Shown: positions 31,001-37,725 of the stretch, one piece after another | How positions within the stretch are numbered: position 1 is the stretch's first letter | Layout of the letters: each line of letters begins with the position of its first letter | Assembly (NCBI GenBank): GCA_023251755.1 | Contig: JAHEYF010000021.1 | Coordinates: 8,869 to 59,969, forward strand | DNA: 51,101 bases | Origin: Bacteroidota bacterium | Lineage (GTDB): Bacteria; Bacteroidota; Bacteroidia; B-17B0; Aurantibacillaceae | Direction of reading: 5' to 3' | The notes under the pieces: generated by a model | What the model was told of the DNA's origin: nothing | The model's input: the letters and a program-made list of their open reading frames with translations, nothing else | Databases searched by the model: none | Translations under genes and position numbers: made by a program

Positions 31001-33997
31001 AGCGTTGAAATTAATAAAAAGGCGACCCTGGTTTATAAAACAGGTGACGTTGGGAAATGGAACGACCGTGGGGAAGTTGAATATTTAGGCCGCAAAGACA
31101 ACCAGGTCAACCTTGGCGGATACAGGATTGAATTGGGAGAGATTGAACAAAATCTGAGCGAATATGCAAGTGTGAGCAATTCCTGTGTAACGACCACAGC
31201 CGGAAACGATGGATCAATGGCACTTACGGCCTACATCATTAAAAAAACAGATGCGCATGAGTTGCCTGAAGAAGATGCCGTAGACCCATCAGGAACAACG
31301 GATGAAAAAGAGCTTTTAACGCTATCAGAATTTAATAGCGCTTATAGAACTTATGATCAAAATAAATTGGTGCAGGAACTATTCGAACAACAGGCTGCTG
31401 TTGCTCAGGGGGAGGCTGCTGTCTTTTTTAAAGAAAACAAACTTAGTTACGGGGAGCTGAATACACAGGCCAATCAATTGGCAAATGGTTTACGGGAGAA
31501 GCACGCTGTAAAGCCGCAGGACAAAATCATTATTTTGGCCGAAAGGTCAGAAAGATTATTTGTGGCCATGTTGGGTGTGTTAAAATCCGGAGCAACTTTT
31601 ATCCCTCTTGACCCTGAAAACCCAACAGACAGAATAGCCTCAATTATTGAAGACTGCGGCTGTAATCTTGTTCTCACTGATAAGGTAAAGCTTGTACAAT
31701 CAATTAATAATGGTATTACAGTTATTAATATCAACCAGCTGCAGGAAGATTTTAAAAACGAAGAAGATGTAAATCCTTCCATCGTCAATCAATTTTCTGA
31801 TGCAGCTTATATTATTTACACTTCGGGAACTACTGGTAAACCCAAAGGGGTTGTGGTTGAACATCGCAACCTGTGCAGTATTACCGCTGCCTGGATAACA
31901 GATTACAGGTTAAATACATTTAAACCTCATGTATTGCAGGTTGCAAGCATGGCCTTCGATGTTTTTATAGGGGATGTCTGCCGCTCATTATTAGCCGGTG
32001 GATGTATAACACTTTGTCCTTCCGATCTTCGTTTTGACCTGGACTATCTTGCGCAAACCATTTACGAAAATAAAATAACTGTTTTTGAATCAACTCCGGG
32101 TCTCATCGTTCCTTTAATTCAATCCATGGCACAAAGTCCTGAAAAGTTGGCCTGTATGAAACTGCTGATTATGGGCTCGGATGCACTTTATGCAAAGGAT
32201 TATGAAGCCATCAGAAAACAATTACCACCTGCCTGTCGCTTAATTAATAGTTATGGTACAACAGAGACAAGTATTGATTCCTGTTTTTATGAGGGCGGGG
32301 TGCAGGAGAAAAAGCAGGGACAAATGATGCCAATTGGCAAACCAATGAGCAATACATATTGTTATATACTCAATAAAAATAAAGAGCAGGTGGGTATTGG
32401 AGTAGTAGCCGAACTTTATATTGGTGGAAACGGAGTAAGCAGGGGCTACATAAATAACACCGCCTTAACAGGTGAACGTTTCATAAGCGATCCATTTAAC
32501 AAGGCTGCGCGTTTATACAAAACAGGTGACTTAGCTTATTGGCTTCCCGATGGTAACATCCAGTTTATCGGTCGTTCAGATCACCAGGTGAAAATTCGCG
32601 GGTACCGCATAGAACTGGATGAAGTACAGGGTGCTGTAGAAAATTACCCCGATATAGAAAGAGCTGTTGTTATTGCTTTAAAAGAAGAAGGGAATAATTC
32701 GTTGATGGCCTATTTCCAGTCTAAAATTGTTATTGAAAAAGAAAAAATAATTGATTTTTTAGCAAAGATTCTTCCAGCGTATATGATCCCCTCTTATTTT
32801 ATGCAAGTGGAGGAATTCCCCCTGACTAAAAACGGGAAACTTGACCGGAGCGCCTTGCCAAAACCATTGGTACTACAGCAAAGTTTTGAATATGCAAACG
32901 AAATCAGAACCTATTTAAGAGGGCGCTTACCAGGTTACATGGTTCCCACCAATATTGTTGTTATGGCTAAATTCCCACTTACATCGAGTGGAAAAACAGA
33001 CCGCAAAAATTTACCACATCCATCCAATCTTTTAAGTGATAATCAACGCGATTGCATTTTACCACGCACCAAAGCAGAAGAACAACAGCTGAAAATATGG
33101 CAGGAGGTTTTATTGCTGGATAAAATAAGTGTTACGGATAATTTCTTTGATTTAGGCGGGCACAGTTTACGTGGCATCCAGCTGATATACAAATTAAACA
33201 AAGCAACAGGAACCTCTTATCGTCTTGCTGATTTGTTTAACTTTCCCACAATTGAAAAATTAGCAGCCGCTGCGAAACAAACCGTGCAGGACCAGGTGAT
33301 TCGTTTTGGAGAAATGTCTGAAGAAAAACCGGCTCTTTTTATGATCCCTCCGGTAACAGGTTCTGCAACAGTTTTCAGTCCGCTGGCTGCTGTTTTAAAC
33401 GAACAGTTTAATTGTTATGGAATTCAGTATTCGGGCCTGGAGAAAGGAGAACAAATGGACAATTCTATTGAAGCCATTGCTGAGCGTTTCAGTACGATTA
33501 TAAAACAACTAAATAAAACCAAAAAATGTTATCTTCTGGGTTATTCTATGGGCGCATTGGTTGCATTTGAAATTGCAAAACAACTTGAACGGGAAGGTAT
33601 TGAAATTAATCTTCAGTTAGTGGATAGGGAAGCCTCCGGAGGAGATACGTTTCTTTCATTTTTCACAGATGAAAACATAGACCTTGAAATTGAAAGACAA
33701 ATGCAGGTACATAATTTTGTGAGTGATGCCGGGATCAGGGCCACTTACTCAGCCATGTATAAAAACAATTTAAAATTAGTGTCAGAATACAAATTAGAAG
33801 GAATCATTCATGGAGATTTGACTGTTTTTGAAGCCAGGGGAAATGAACGAAGAGCAAATATGAATGATTGGAAAAAGAACACCGGTGGGCATTTCTCTTA
33901 CATTGAATTGACCGGCAATCATGAGCAGGTATTTGAGAAAGACAACATCCGTATTATTGAATCGAAAGTCAGGATAAAAGAGGAAATGTTGCAATAG
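22067..33997 (+). CDS. NRPS: TubC docking-C-A-T-C-A-T-C-A[A]-T-TE (Ser, Leu-like, Ser-like/Orn)
   Basis: A 3976-residue trimodular terminal NRPS. Residues ~4-55 (ILSTLRNKKIKVWTEE...YKAPRGAL) match the TubC N-terminal docking fold. C domains: HHIISDG at 205-211, 1252-1258 and 2287-2293, all intact. A1: YTSGSTGKPKG near 668, residues D-V-W-H-I-S-L-V-D, serine-type. T1 Ser1063. A2: residues D-A-W-x-L-G-N-V-V, leucine-like (278 uncertain). T2 Ser2099. A3 outer: YTSGSTGIPKG near 2760, residues D-V-S-H-L-S-L-I-E, Ser-like but with W239 and D331 replaced. Its A8 reads QVNLGGYRIEL instead of the usual QVKIRG. It is interrupted by a complete second A domain (3063-3611) with residues D-V-G-E-I-G-S-I-D, the ornithine code; the outer A9-A10 (LPGYMVP, SGKTDRK) then follow. 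T3 Ser3700. TE: GYSMGA Ser3827, Asp3853, His3952. The TE probably cyclises or hydrolyses the finished chain. Which A core loads T3 is unknown. Confidence 0.95.
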   Translation: MIALNKILSTLRNKKIKVWTEEGELKYKAPRGALDEETRAALKENKAAIIKHLESIETKALVKPIVKISRNENLPLSYIQQGIWYACQFKENASLYNMVMAFEMSGELEFTVFQSAINKLIDRHEILRTNFLEIEGEVKQIIHEERPVKVYYEEYTHGAESAKAVFENRLSKEKQHRFDLINDPLFNIGLVKLEDTRWYVWLNIHHIISDGWSSNVFFAELIKLYTAEIKNAETTLTPLAIQYADYSAWQRDQLSGESYEKLLNFWKNNLAGIPELLQIPNQKARTTKQTYKSAVVSVELNTGTTKEFLDHTNKLGLTPFMAFLSVFSQVIAKYTRQNDIVIGTASANRSNTQVQSLIGCFVNVLPLRILVDPSFTFDQFASSLKQNMLDCYNHQEMPFDKLVNELNPKRNLSYNPIAQVMFNMNTTVSEKINMDGFSLLPFETEAPAAGNYDLQLEIKEKSGFYSAQFTYNDELFDQHFIEGFASHYTTILSNCFRNPEINISEMNYLSPQETNQLLFEFNDTQANYPQHKTLISLFEEQVLKTPDEIALVFQEKELSYRDLNEMSNALGNYLRKQYDVKPDDLIGLKLERSEWMIISILGVLKSGGAYVPIDPEYPEDRVTYMVSDSRCKILIDENELIKFHKEKNKFSTENLPVVNKPNDLAYVIYTSGSTGKPKGCMLEHKGVINRIEWMWKAYNYSREDIILQKTTFTFDVSVWEIFMPLCWGAKMVLCCKEDIGSPQGILKLIEAQKITCLHFVPSMLNAFIADLFSETEHIKSLASLRRVITSGEALSAETVKKWYAKTDIVIHNLYGPTEASVDVTHYSTNREDTHIPIGRPVWNTQMYVLDEQLQLVPVGVTGELCIGGDGLARGYLNKPELTEEKFIQHPFKPNERIYKTGDLAKWTPDGTIDFLGRKDDQVKIRGYRIELGEIEDKLLNHPLINAAVVLAKSNQQGEKELIAYIVSKENFNSSTLRTYLNTSLPLYMIPAHFVALETLPLTPNGKADRKAISQIDSLGLARETEYIQPKNEVQERLVRIWQDVLAIENIGINADFFELGGHSLKAIMLLNHINKGFEVKLSLKELLENLVLEDQAQLIQNAKKIVHNPIVPAPVQPSYPLSSSQRRMWTLSQFEEGNIAYNIPGVFVFEGLLNKAALEHSFKKLIERHEILRTLFVENEQGEVRQLVYPYGDSKFKINYHDLMNQQEQEATLKERIQTECNASFGLASGPLLRASLYGLANNKWVFTFIMHHIISDGWSMDILLKELLMFYHSYSQKTDHLPEPLAIQYKDYASWEQEQLKGDAINDHKEYWINQFKGGLPVLELPVDRPRPAIKTYNGGVISGNINPQISKGLKELCNAQDSTLFMGLLASVNVLLNRYTNQEDIIIGSPIANREHADLENQIGLYLNTLALRTNLKGKDSYIEVLKNVKDNTLDAYKNQAYPFDELVNELNLTPDRSRSILFDVMIDLKNNESTLDTHVQHIGDLKISNYEGSEYVISKFDLAFNFEDSTNGIDLLLGYNNDILNKETAQRLVQHFTQLIDAIVEFPGHAINTLDYIGKEERQELLVNFNNTALAFPKDKTIVGLFEEQVAKTPDNIALVFEEKQFSYKELNEKSNQLSSYLRTKYKIEPDDLVGIKSERNELLIISILAVLKSGGAYIPIDPEYPQERIDFMISDSNCKLVLDEEELQLFTTKRAIYSKANSKHINKSSDLAYVIYTSGSTGKPKGVMVEHQSLVNLCSWHIANFGVTETDHASVYANQSFDASVWEIFPYLVSGASLYIIPKEIRLDIPALTAYFEANKISISFLPTKVGEQFFEVENNSLRYLLVGGDKLNSFVNKNYRIVNNYGPTENTVVTTSIVLGTENKNIPIGSPISNTSVYILDKQNQLCPIGVIGEICISGESLARGYLNQPDLTAEKFVTNPFKEGERMYKSGDMGRWGADGTIEFAGRKDDQVKIRGYRIELGEVENALQQQEDVDAVVVIARANADGYNELVAYVVSKITLNTSVIGSYLSTILPAYMIPGHFIQLEAFPLTPNGKIDKKMLAGMDSQGMSTGLKYIAPTNKTEEVLVAIWQELLDKEKIGIEDNFFEIGGHSLKATRIISGVYKQLNRKITLKNIFLQPTIRQLAQLIQSTDEVQFTDIPKLPLQEDYELSHSQQRIWVLEQLVENSLAYVMPMAFEITGKLDAAAMNVAFQKIVKRHESLRTVFINKGGYPRQVIKEAEELQFALELKDLTGIANAELLIEKQLKEDSSSAFDLEKGPLLRGVILKINENKTIFSFSMHHIISDGWSLDVFVKELMHFYHHVVSNTEPALPALRIHYKDFSGWQNKQLLDKSTVNSRKYWLSKFEGEIPVLNLPADYSRVNSLKNYGQATIVNFDKELAAKVYAYCKKEDVSNFIFLLALVKTLLIRYTGQKDIVIGTPVADRNHPDLEDQIGVFINTLPLKSALSADKSFSVFLSELREQVTDAYHHQDYPFDKLVDELNLERDNTRNPLFDVLIRLDILDDNKHRYAGLEIKLIGEGSGVSNFDLVFNFELKGEELKMVIGSNTALYKPETVERMGEHLLSIASAVIGADKIVLGDINYLSDNDHHLLSSFNNNKAACIQQTIDQLATTLALNNPNGIAIQQVDQTLTYKQLHLDSNRIAAYLHSNNAQPEEVIAVIATPGIAMIKIIVGVLKSNCAYLPIDADLPEERIKFMLQNAGVKKIVLDKKEYISKFKLDADQCRVIDAECKAVEEYSSEDLHLEKRQDQLACVYYTSGSTGIPKGVMLQHDGLVNRIAWFWKNFECTAKDVYLFKTPFTFDVSMSEMFMPVCFGCKMLILEEHTILNPHELSRAIDKYGITITHFSPTVLNSFLETLDQEEFLKLDSLRYVLSSGEALPRSVVQKYYAGMKAPLVNLYGPTEASIEVSWHVCSSKDESIPIGKPIVNVGLHILDDKGREVAIGVEGEICISGIALARGYLNNPLMTAERFVSVEINKKATLVYKTGDVGKWNDRGEVEYLGRKDNQVNLGGYRIELGEIEQNLSEYASVSNSCVTTTAGNDGSMALTAYIIKKTDAHELPEEDAVDPSGTTDEKELLTLSEFNSAYRTYDQNKLVQELFEQQAAVAQGEAAVFFKENKLSYGELNTQANQLANGLREKHAVKPQDKIIILAERSERLFVAMLGVLKSGATFIPLDPENPTDRIASIIEDCGCNLVLTDKVKLVQSINNGITVININQLQEDFKNEEDVNPSIVNQFSDAAYIIYTSGTTGKPKGVVVEHRNLCSITAAWITDYRLNTFKPHVLQVASMAFDVFIGDVCRSLLAGGCITLCPSDLRFDLDYLAQTIYENKITVFESTPGLIVPLIQSMAQSPEKLACMKLLIMGSDALYAKDYEAIRKQLPPACRLINSYGTTETSIDSCFYEGGVQEKKQGQMMPIGKPMSNTYCYILNKNKEQVGIGVVAELYIGGNGVSRGYINNTALTGERFISDPFNKAARLYKTGDLAYWLPDGNIQFIGRSDHQVKIRGYRIELDEVQGAVENYPDIERAVVIALKEEGNNSLMAYFQSKIVIEKEKIIDFLAKILPAYMIPSYFMQVEEFPLTKNGKLDRSALPKPLVLQQSFEYANEIRTYLRGRLPGYMVPTNIVVMAKFPLTSSGKTDRKNLPHPSNLLSDNQRDCILPRTKAEEQQLKIWQEVLLLDKISVTDNFFDLGGHSLRGIQLIYKLNKATGTSYRLADLFNFPTIEKLAAAAKQTVQDQVIRFGEMSEEKPALFMIPPVTGSATVFSPLAAVLNEQFNCYGIQYSGLEKGEQMDNSIEAIAERFSTIIKQLNKTKKCYLLGYSMGALVAFEIAKQLEREGIEINLQLVDREASGGDTFLSFFTDENIDLEIERQMQVHNFVSDAGIRATYSAMYKNNLKLVSEYKLEGIIHGDLTVFEARGNERRANMNDWKKNTGGHFSYIELTGNHEQVFEKDNIRIIESKVRIKEEMLQ
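31253..32899 (+). other. Complete Orn-type A domain nested inside another A domain (A8-A9)
   Basis: The outer A domain proceeds through A8 and the strand ALTAYIIKKTD. A stretch resembling a normal C-to-A linker (LTLSEFNSAYRTYDQNK) then leads into a new A domain start (LVQELFEQQAAV, LSYGELN), with its own YTSGTTGKPKG, NSYGTTETSID, YKTGDLA, RSDHQVKIRGYRIEL, LPAYMIP and NGKLDRSAL. Only after this does the outer A9-A10 follow (EIRTYLRGRLPGYMVP, SGKTDRKNL), directly before a single carrier domain. No condensation or carrier domain lies between the two A units. The frame is intact throughout. Core-motif order is directly visible; function is inference. Confidence 0.85.
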
Positions 33998-34024
33998 ATA
34001 AAAGAAATTTTTAAATAATAGTCT

Positions 34025-35668
34025 ATGTTTTTTATCAAATATTATAAATTCTTAAAAGAAAACAGTTCTTTTTCCCTCTTTAAACTAATGGCAATGGGGC
34101 TGATTGCCGGGGTGTCGGGAACAGCATTGCTTATTATCATCAACAATGTAATTGCCCTCGATCCGCAAAATGAAAAATTTTGCCCCAATTTATTTATAGG
34201 CTTTATTGCAATTATGGGCGTACACTTTACTGTGCAAACCTTTTACCAGGCAAGTTTAATCAGGCTCTCCATGGATTTAATATGGAAGGTCAGGATGAAA
34301 GCCCTAAGTAATATACGGCATGCCGATCTTCTGAAATACGAAGCATTCGGAATAAGCAGGATATACAATATCCTTACTTCCGATGTAGCCAGCATCAGCC
34401 GGGTGGGCCAGATGCTTTCGGCAATTATTGTAGCAGCTGTTACCATTCTTTCCTGCTTGATTTACCTGGCCTGGCTTACACCAATTGGCTGTTTAATTTC
34501 CATAGCGGTAATGGTGTTTATTGCAATTGTGCATGCAATTGGGGAAAAGAAAAACAATAAACGTTTCAGGGAATCGGTAGAAGTGGAGGACAAATTTTTC
34601 AGGTACTTCTCCTATATTTTGTATGGTTTAAAAGAGTTAAAACTCGACAAGCATAAAAATGACGACCTCTTCCATAATCATGTGGAAAAGGCGGCGATGG
34701 AAGCGAAAGAATTACGAACCCGCGTGAACATAAAGTTTTTACGCAATTCCCTGTTGGGCCAGTTTTTTTTCTTTGGTGTTATTGCTTTGTTTTTATTCGT
34801 GTTTCCTTTTTTTAAAATTTCATTGCTCTCTAATAGTGCGCAGTATATATTAATTACCCTGTATATTATGTCCCCGGCACAAACAATTGCCCAATTTATT
34901 CCTGATTTTTTTCAGGCAAGCATAGGCTTAGACCGTTTTCGGGAATTGGAAAAATTAGAACAGGCCAAAGGAAACGACGACGGTAAAAATATTTTATTTT
35001 CTGCTACTACTTTATCACTCAGCTTCAAAGAAGTAGTCTTTAAATATGAAGCTCAACACGGTGAAAAAGGATTTGAATTGGGGCCGCTCAATTTTAATTT
35101 TTGTAAGGGGGAACTTGTATTTTTGACAGGAGGAAACGGATCGGGTAAATCAACTTTTATACGATTGCTGACAGGCTTGTATGCTCCGGGTTCCGGCTCT
35201 ATTATAGTTGATGGGAATGAAATATCAACTGAACATGGCGAATCTTACAGGTCTTTGTTTTCTGTTGTTTACACAGATAGTTTTCTTTTTGACAAGGTCT
35301 TCGGGATGAAAGAAAATCAGGATCAACAAATGAATAAAATTCTTAAAGACATTGGCCTGGGTTCAAAAGTTAAATTCAAAGACCATGCTTTTTCAACAAC
35401 AGATTTATCTTACGGCCAAAAGAAACGATTAAGCCTTGCCACGTGCCTGTTGGAGGACAATGAAATTTACATTTTCGATGAACTGGCGGCCAATCAGGAC
35501 CCGGAATTTAAAGATTATTTTTACCACCAGGTACTTTCGGATCTTCGGAATAAAGGGAAGATTGTTTTGGTTGTAACACACGATGAAAAGTATTTTTACC
35601 TGGCAGATAAACATTATAAAATGGAAATGGGAAAAATTGTAAAATATGAAGAGTATGCAAAAGTATAA
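34025..35668 (+). CDS. Cyclic-peptide-type ABC exporter (TMD-NBD fusion)
   Basis: A 547-residue half-size ABC transporter starting 27 bases after the terminal NRPS. The N-terminal ~300 residues contain several hydrophobic segments (for example ~20-45, 55-75, 130-180 and 240-290). The C-terminal ATPase has Walker A GGNGSGKST (~370), signature LSYGQKKRLSLA (~462) and Walker B EIYIFDEL (~482) followed by AANQDPEF. Length, layout and the short ATPase resemble the PvdE/SyrD group of cyclic peptide and siderophore exporters. The position right after the TE-ending NRPS points to export of the product across the inner membrane, and it may confer self-protection. A canonical Walker B Glu is present (FDE). 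Substrate is inferred only from context. Confidence 0.9.
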   Translation: MFFIKYYKFLKENSSFSLFKLMAMGLIAGVSGTALLIIINNVIALDPQNEKFCPNLFIGFIAIMGVHFTVQTFYQASLIRLSMDLIWKVRMKALSNIRHADLLKYEAFGISRIYNILTSDVASISRVGQMLSAIIVAAVTILSCLIYLAWLTPIGCLISIAVMVFIAIVHAIGEKKNNKRFRESVEVEDKFFRYFSYILYGLKELKLDKHKNDDLFHNHVEKAAMEAKELRTRVNIKFLRNSLLGQFFFFGVIALFLFVFPFFKISLLSNSAQYILITLYIMSPAQTIAQFIPDFFQASIGLDRFRELEKLEQAKGNDDGKNILFSATTLSLSFKEVVFKYEAQHGEKGFELGPLNFNFCKGELVFLTGGNGSGKSTFIRLLTGLYAPGSGSIIVDGNEISTEHGESYRSLFSVVYTDSFLFDKVFGMKENQDQQMNKILKDIGLGSKVKFKDHAFSTTDLSYGQKKRLSLATCLLEDNEIYIFDELAANQDPEFKDYFYHQVLSDLRNKGKIVLVVTHDEKYFYLADKHYKMEMGKIVKYEEYAKV

Positions 35669-36380
35669 AGTGTTGTGTTTTAGTTTTGCAGGAGGAAGTA
35701 AGTATTCGTTCCGTGCAATGGAGAAAAACATGCCGGCTCATATAGAGTTGGTTACAACGGATTATCCCGGGCGTGGAAGCCGTATGGCAGAAGGCTTGTT
35801 GAAAGATGTGAATGAGCTGGTAACAGACATGTATCAACAAATTAAGCACCACATTGATGCACCCTATATGATTTATGGCCACAGCATGGGCGGCCTTGTT
35901 GCATACAAGATGCTACAGTTGTTGAGAACCGAAGGGAAAAAACTTCCCGACAATGTTTTAATAACGGGCTGTCGTGCGCCCTCCAGCTGGGATAAAAGGA
36001 AAAGGCTGCACGACCTGCCTTATGATGAATTGGTAAAGGAATTAACAGTGATGGGTGGTGTGCCGCAGGAAATTTTAAAGGACAAGGATTCGATGCTTTT
36101 TTTTGAACCAATCATGCGCGCCGATTTCTCGGTTGTTGCATCACATATCTATCAAAAAACGGCCCCTTTTTCAATACCTTTTAAAATAATTACAGGAACG
36201 CAGGAAGAAATCAGCCAGGAAGACGCGTTAAAATGGCAAGAAGAAACAACAATACCCTTATCTTATGAACGATTGGAAGGAGGTCATTTTTTTATCTTCG
36301 ACCACCCTCAAAAAATTGCAGAAGTAATAACCGCTTGTTTCCAAAAAAACTTAATGTCAAACACACTGGAATCATTATAA
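35646..36380 (+). CDS. Type II (editing) thioesterase
   Basis: A 244-residue alpha/beta hydrolase of the GrsT/SrfAD family: LCFSFAGGSK at the N-terminus, GHSMGG with nucleophile Ser80, and the catalytic His in EGGHFFIFDH (His214). It overlaps the exporter by 23 bases from ATG 35646; an in-frame ATG at 35655 would shorten the overlap to 14. Type II thioesterases hydrolyse wrong or stalled acyl groups from carrier domains, which suits a synthetase with seven carrier domains in view. The third catalytic residue is usually Asp in a GxxD segment; here the segment reads TGTQEEISQED, so Glu may replace it or the Asp may be shifted. It is the last gene of the biosynthetic operon; the next gene is convergent. 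Confidence 0.92.
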   Translation: MKSMQKYKVLCFSFAGGSKYSFRAMEKNMPAHIELVTTDYPGRGSRMAEGLLKDVNELVTDMYQQIKHHIDAPYMIYGHSMGGLVAYKMLQLLRTEGKKLPDNVLITGCRAPSSWDKRKRLHDLPYDELVKELTVMGGVPQEILKDKDSMLFFEPIMRADFSVVASHIYQKTAPFSIPFKIITGTQEEISQEDALKWQEETTIPLSYERLEGGHFFIFDHPQKIAEVITACFQKNLMSNTLESL

Positions 36381-36420
36381 ACCCTCTCAATACTAATATC
36401 TCAAATCTAAAGTCTAACTA

Positions 36421-37593
36421 CTAATCCACAAACAACACAAGTCCTTTCAGGTATTCTCCTTCGGGGTGAAATACATTGATGGGATGATCGGCAGGCTGGC
36501 TGAGTACATGTATTATTTTAACTTTCCGTTTGGCTTCAATAGCCGCTGCGGTGATGGTATTAAAAAATAAAAATTTATCAATCACCTGCGAGCAGGAGAA
36601 AGTGAAAAGGATACCCCCTTTTTTTATTTGTTTTAAAGCGGCCGAGTTCAGTTTTTTATAACCGATAACGGCATTGTGTTTAACATCGCGGCTCTTCGCA
36701 AAGGCAGGAGGGTCCAGTACAATTACATCGTAAAAATTTTCTTTGTTCTTTAAAAAATCAAAGGTGTCTTCGCAATAGGCTTCGTGATTAGTACAATTGT
36801 TTAAGTCTGCATTTTGATTGCAAAGCTCAATGGCTGTTTTTGAAACGTCAACCGAATGCACCATTTTAGCGCCCGCTTTAGCTGCGTATACCGAAAAACC
36901 ACCGGTGTAACTAAAGGTGTTGAGTACGGTTTTATCCTTACAATAAGTCGCTAATAATTTTCGGTTTTCGCGCTGATCGATAAAAAAACCTGTTTTTTGT
37001 CCGCTTTCCCAATCAACCAGAAAACGGTGGCCATACTCCATCACTTCAGTTTTTCCGGTATCTCCAAACAGGAATTCATTTTTAAGTGAAGCACTATAAT
37101 TTTTAGGAAGGGTTTCCTTGCTTTTATCGTAAACAGTTTTTAACTCTGTTCCGTATAACTTTTGCAGGGCCTTTACCAGTTCATGTTTTACAAGGTGCAT
37201 CCCGATGCTGTGTGCCTGCATAACCACATGACCCTTGTAAAAATCAATAATTAAGCCGGGCAATTCGTCTGCCTCTCCAAAAACAAGGCGGTAAACATTG
37301 TTATCTTCCTTTCCGATGATACCAATTTGTTTGCGGTAATTATACGCGTTCTCAAGCCTTCCGAACCAAAAGTCTGCGTTAATTTCACATTTGGTAAACG
37401 AAAACATCCTCACGGTAATGCTTCCATCCTGGTAATGGCCAATGCCCAGAAACTGGTTGTGGGAACTGTATACTTCAACTACGTCGCCGTCTTTAGGCTC
37501 TCCTTCTTTTATTTTAACCGCTCCCGAAAATACCCAGGGATGAAAGCGGAGCATAGATTGTTCTTTTCCTTTGTTCAGTATAATTTTTACCAT
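36421..37593 (-). CDS. rlmI: Class I SAM-dependent rRNA methyltransferase, RlmI-like (PUA + MTase)
   Basis: A 390-residue protein whose N-terminal ~75 residues (KIILNKGKEQSMLRFHPWVF, then GDVVEVYSS) form a PUA RNA-binding domain. A Rossmann methyltransferase follows, with FIDQRENR, VLNTFSYTGGFSVYAA (SAM-binding motif I), the catalytic IVLDPPAFAKSR and the TFSCSQ motif. This matches the RlmI/YccW family that methylates a 23S rRNA cytosine to m5C in E. coli. The family assignment is strong; the exact target nucleotide in this organism is assumed by homology. It faces the end of the biosynthetic operon and is separated from the next upstream gene by a hairpin terminator, so it is probably not part of the cluster. 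Confidence 0.9.
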   Translation of the reverse strand: MVKIILNKGKEQSMLRFHPWVFSGAVKIKEGEPKDGDVVEVYSSHNQFLGIGHYQDGSITVRMFSFTKCEINADFWFGRLENAYNYRKQIGIIGKEDNNVYRLVFGEADELPGLIIDFYKGHVVMQAHSIGMHLVKHELVKALQKLYGTELKTVYDKSKETLPKNYSASLKNEFLFGDTGKTEVMEYGHRFLVDWESGQKTGFFIDQRENRKLLATYCKDKTVLNTFSYTGGFSVYAAKAGAKMVHSVDVSKTAIELCNQNADLNNCTNHEAYCEDTFDFLKNKENFYDVIVLDPPAFAKSRDVKHNAVIGYKKLNSAALKQIKKGGILFTFSCSQVIDKFLFFNTITAAAIEAKRKVKIIHVLSQPADHPINVFHPEGEYLKGLVLFVD

Positions 37594-37665
37594 GTACTTT
37601 TAATTAAATCCGGTTTAGTGCAAGGCGGTAAAATTACACAATTTTATGGTATTGCTACCATAACA

Positions 37666-37697
37666 AAAGCCCCTTATACCTGAATATAAGGGGCTTT
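37666..37697 (-). terminator. Rho-independent terminator after the Omp28-like gene
   Basis: A perfect 13-bp stem (AAAGCCCCTTATA paired with TATAAGGGGCTTT) around a six-base loop CCTGAA. Read on the minus strand it is followed by TTTTGTTA. It sits 29 bases past the stop of the minus-strand gene ending at 37726 and ends transcription before rlmI. Confidence 0.85.
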
Positions 37698-37725
37698 GTA
37701 AGAAAAGAAACAGTACTCTATAGAA

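Noticed and set aside
36381..36420. Terminator after the biosynthetic operon
   Set aside because: The 40 bases between the convergent genes show no stem-loop; only short CTAAA/CTCAA words are present.
36421..37593. RlmI-like methyltransferase as a cluster tailoring enzyme
   Set aside because: PUA plus rRNA methyltransferase motifs mark a housekeeping RNA enzyme on the opposite strand.
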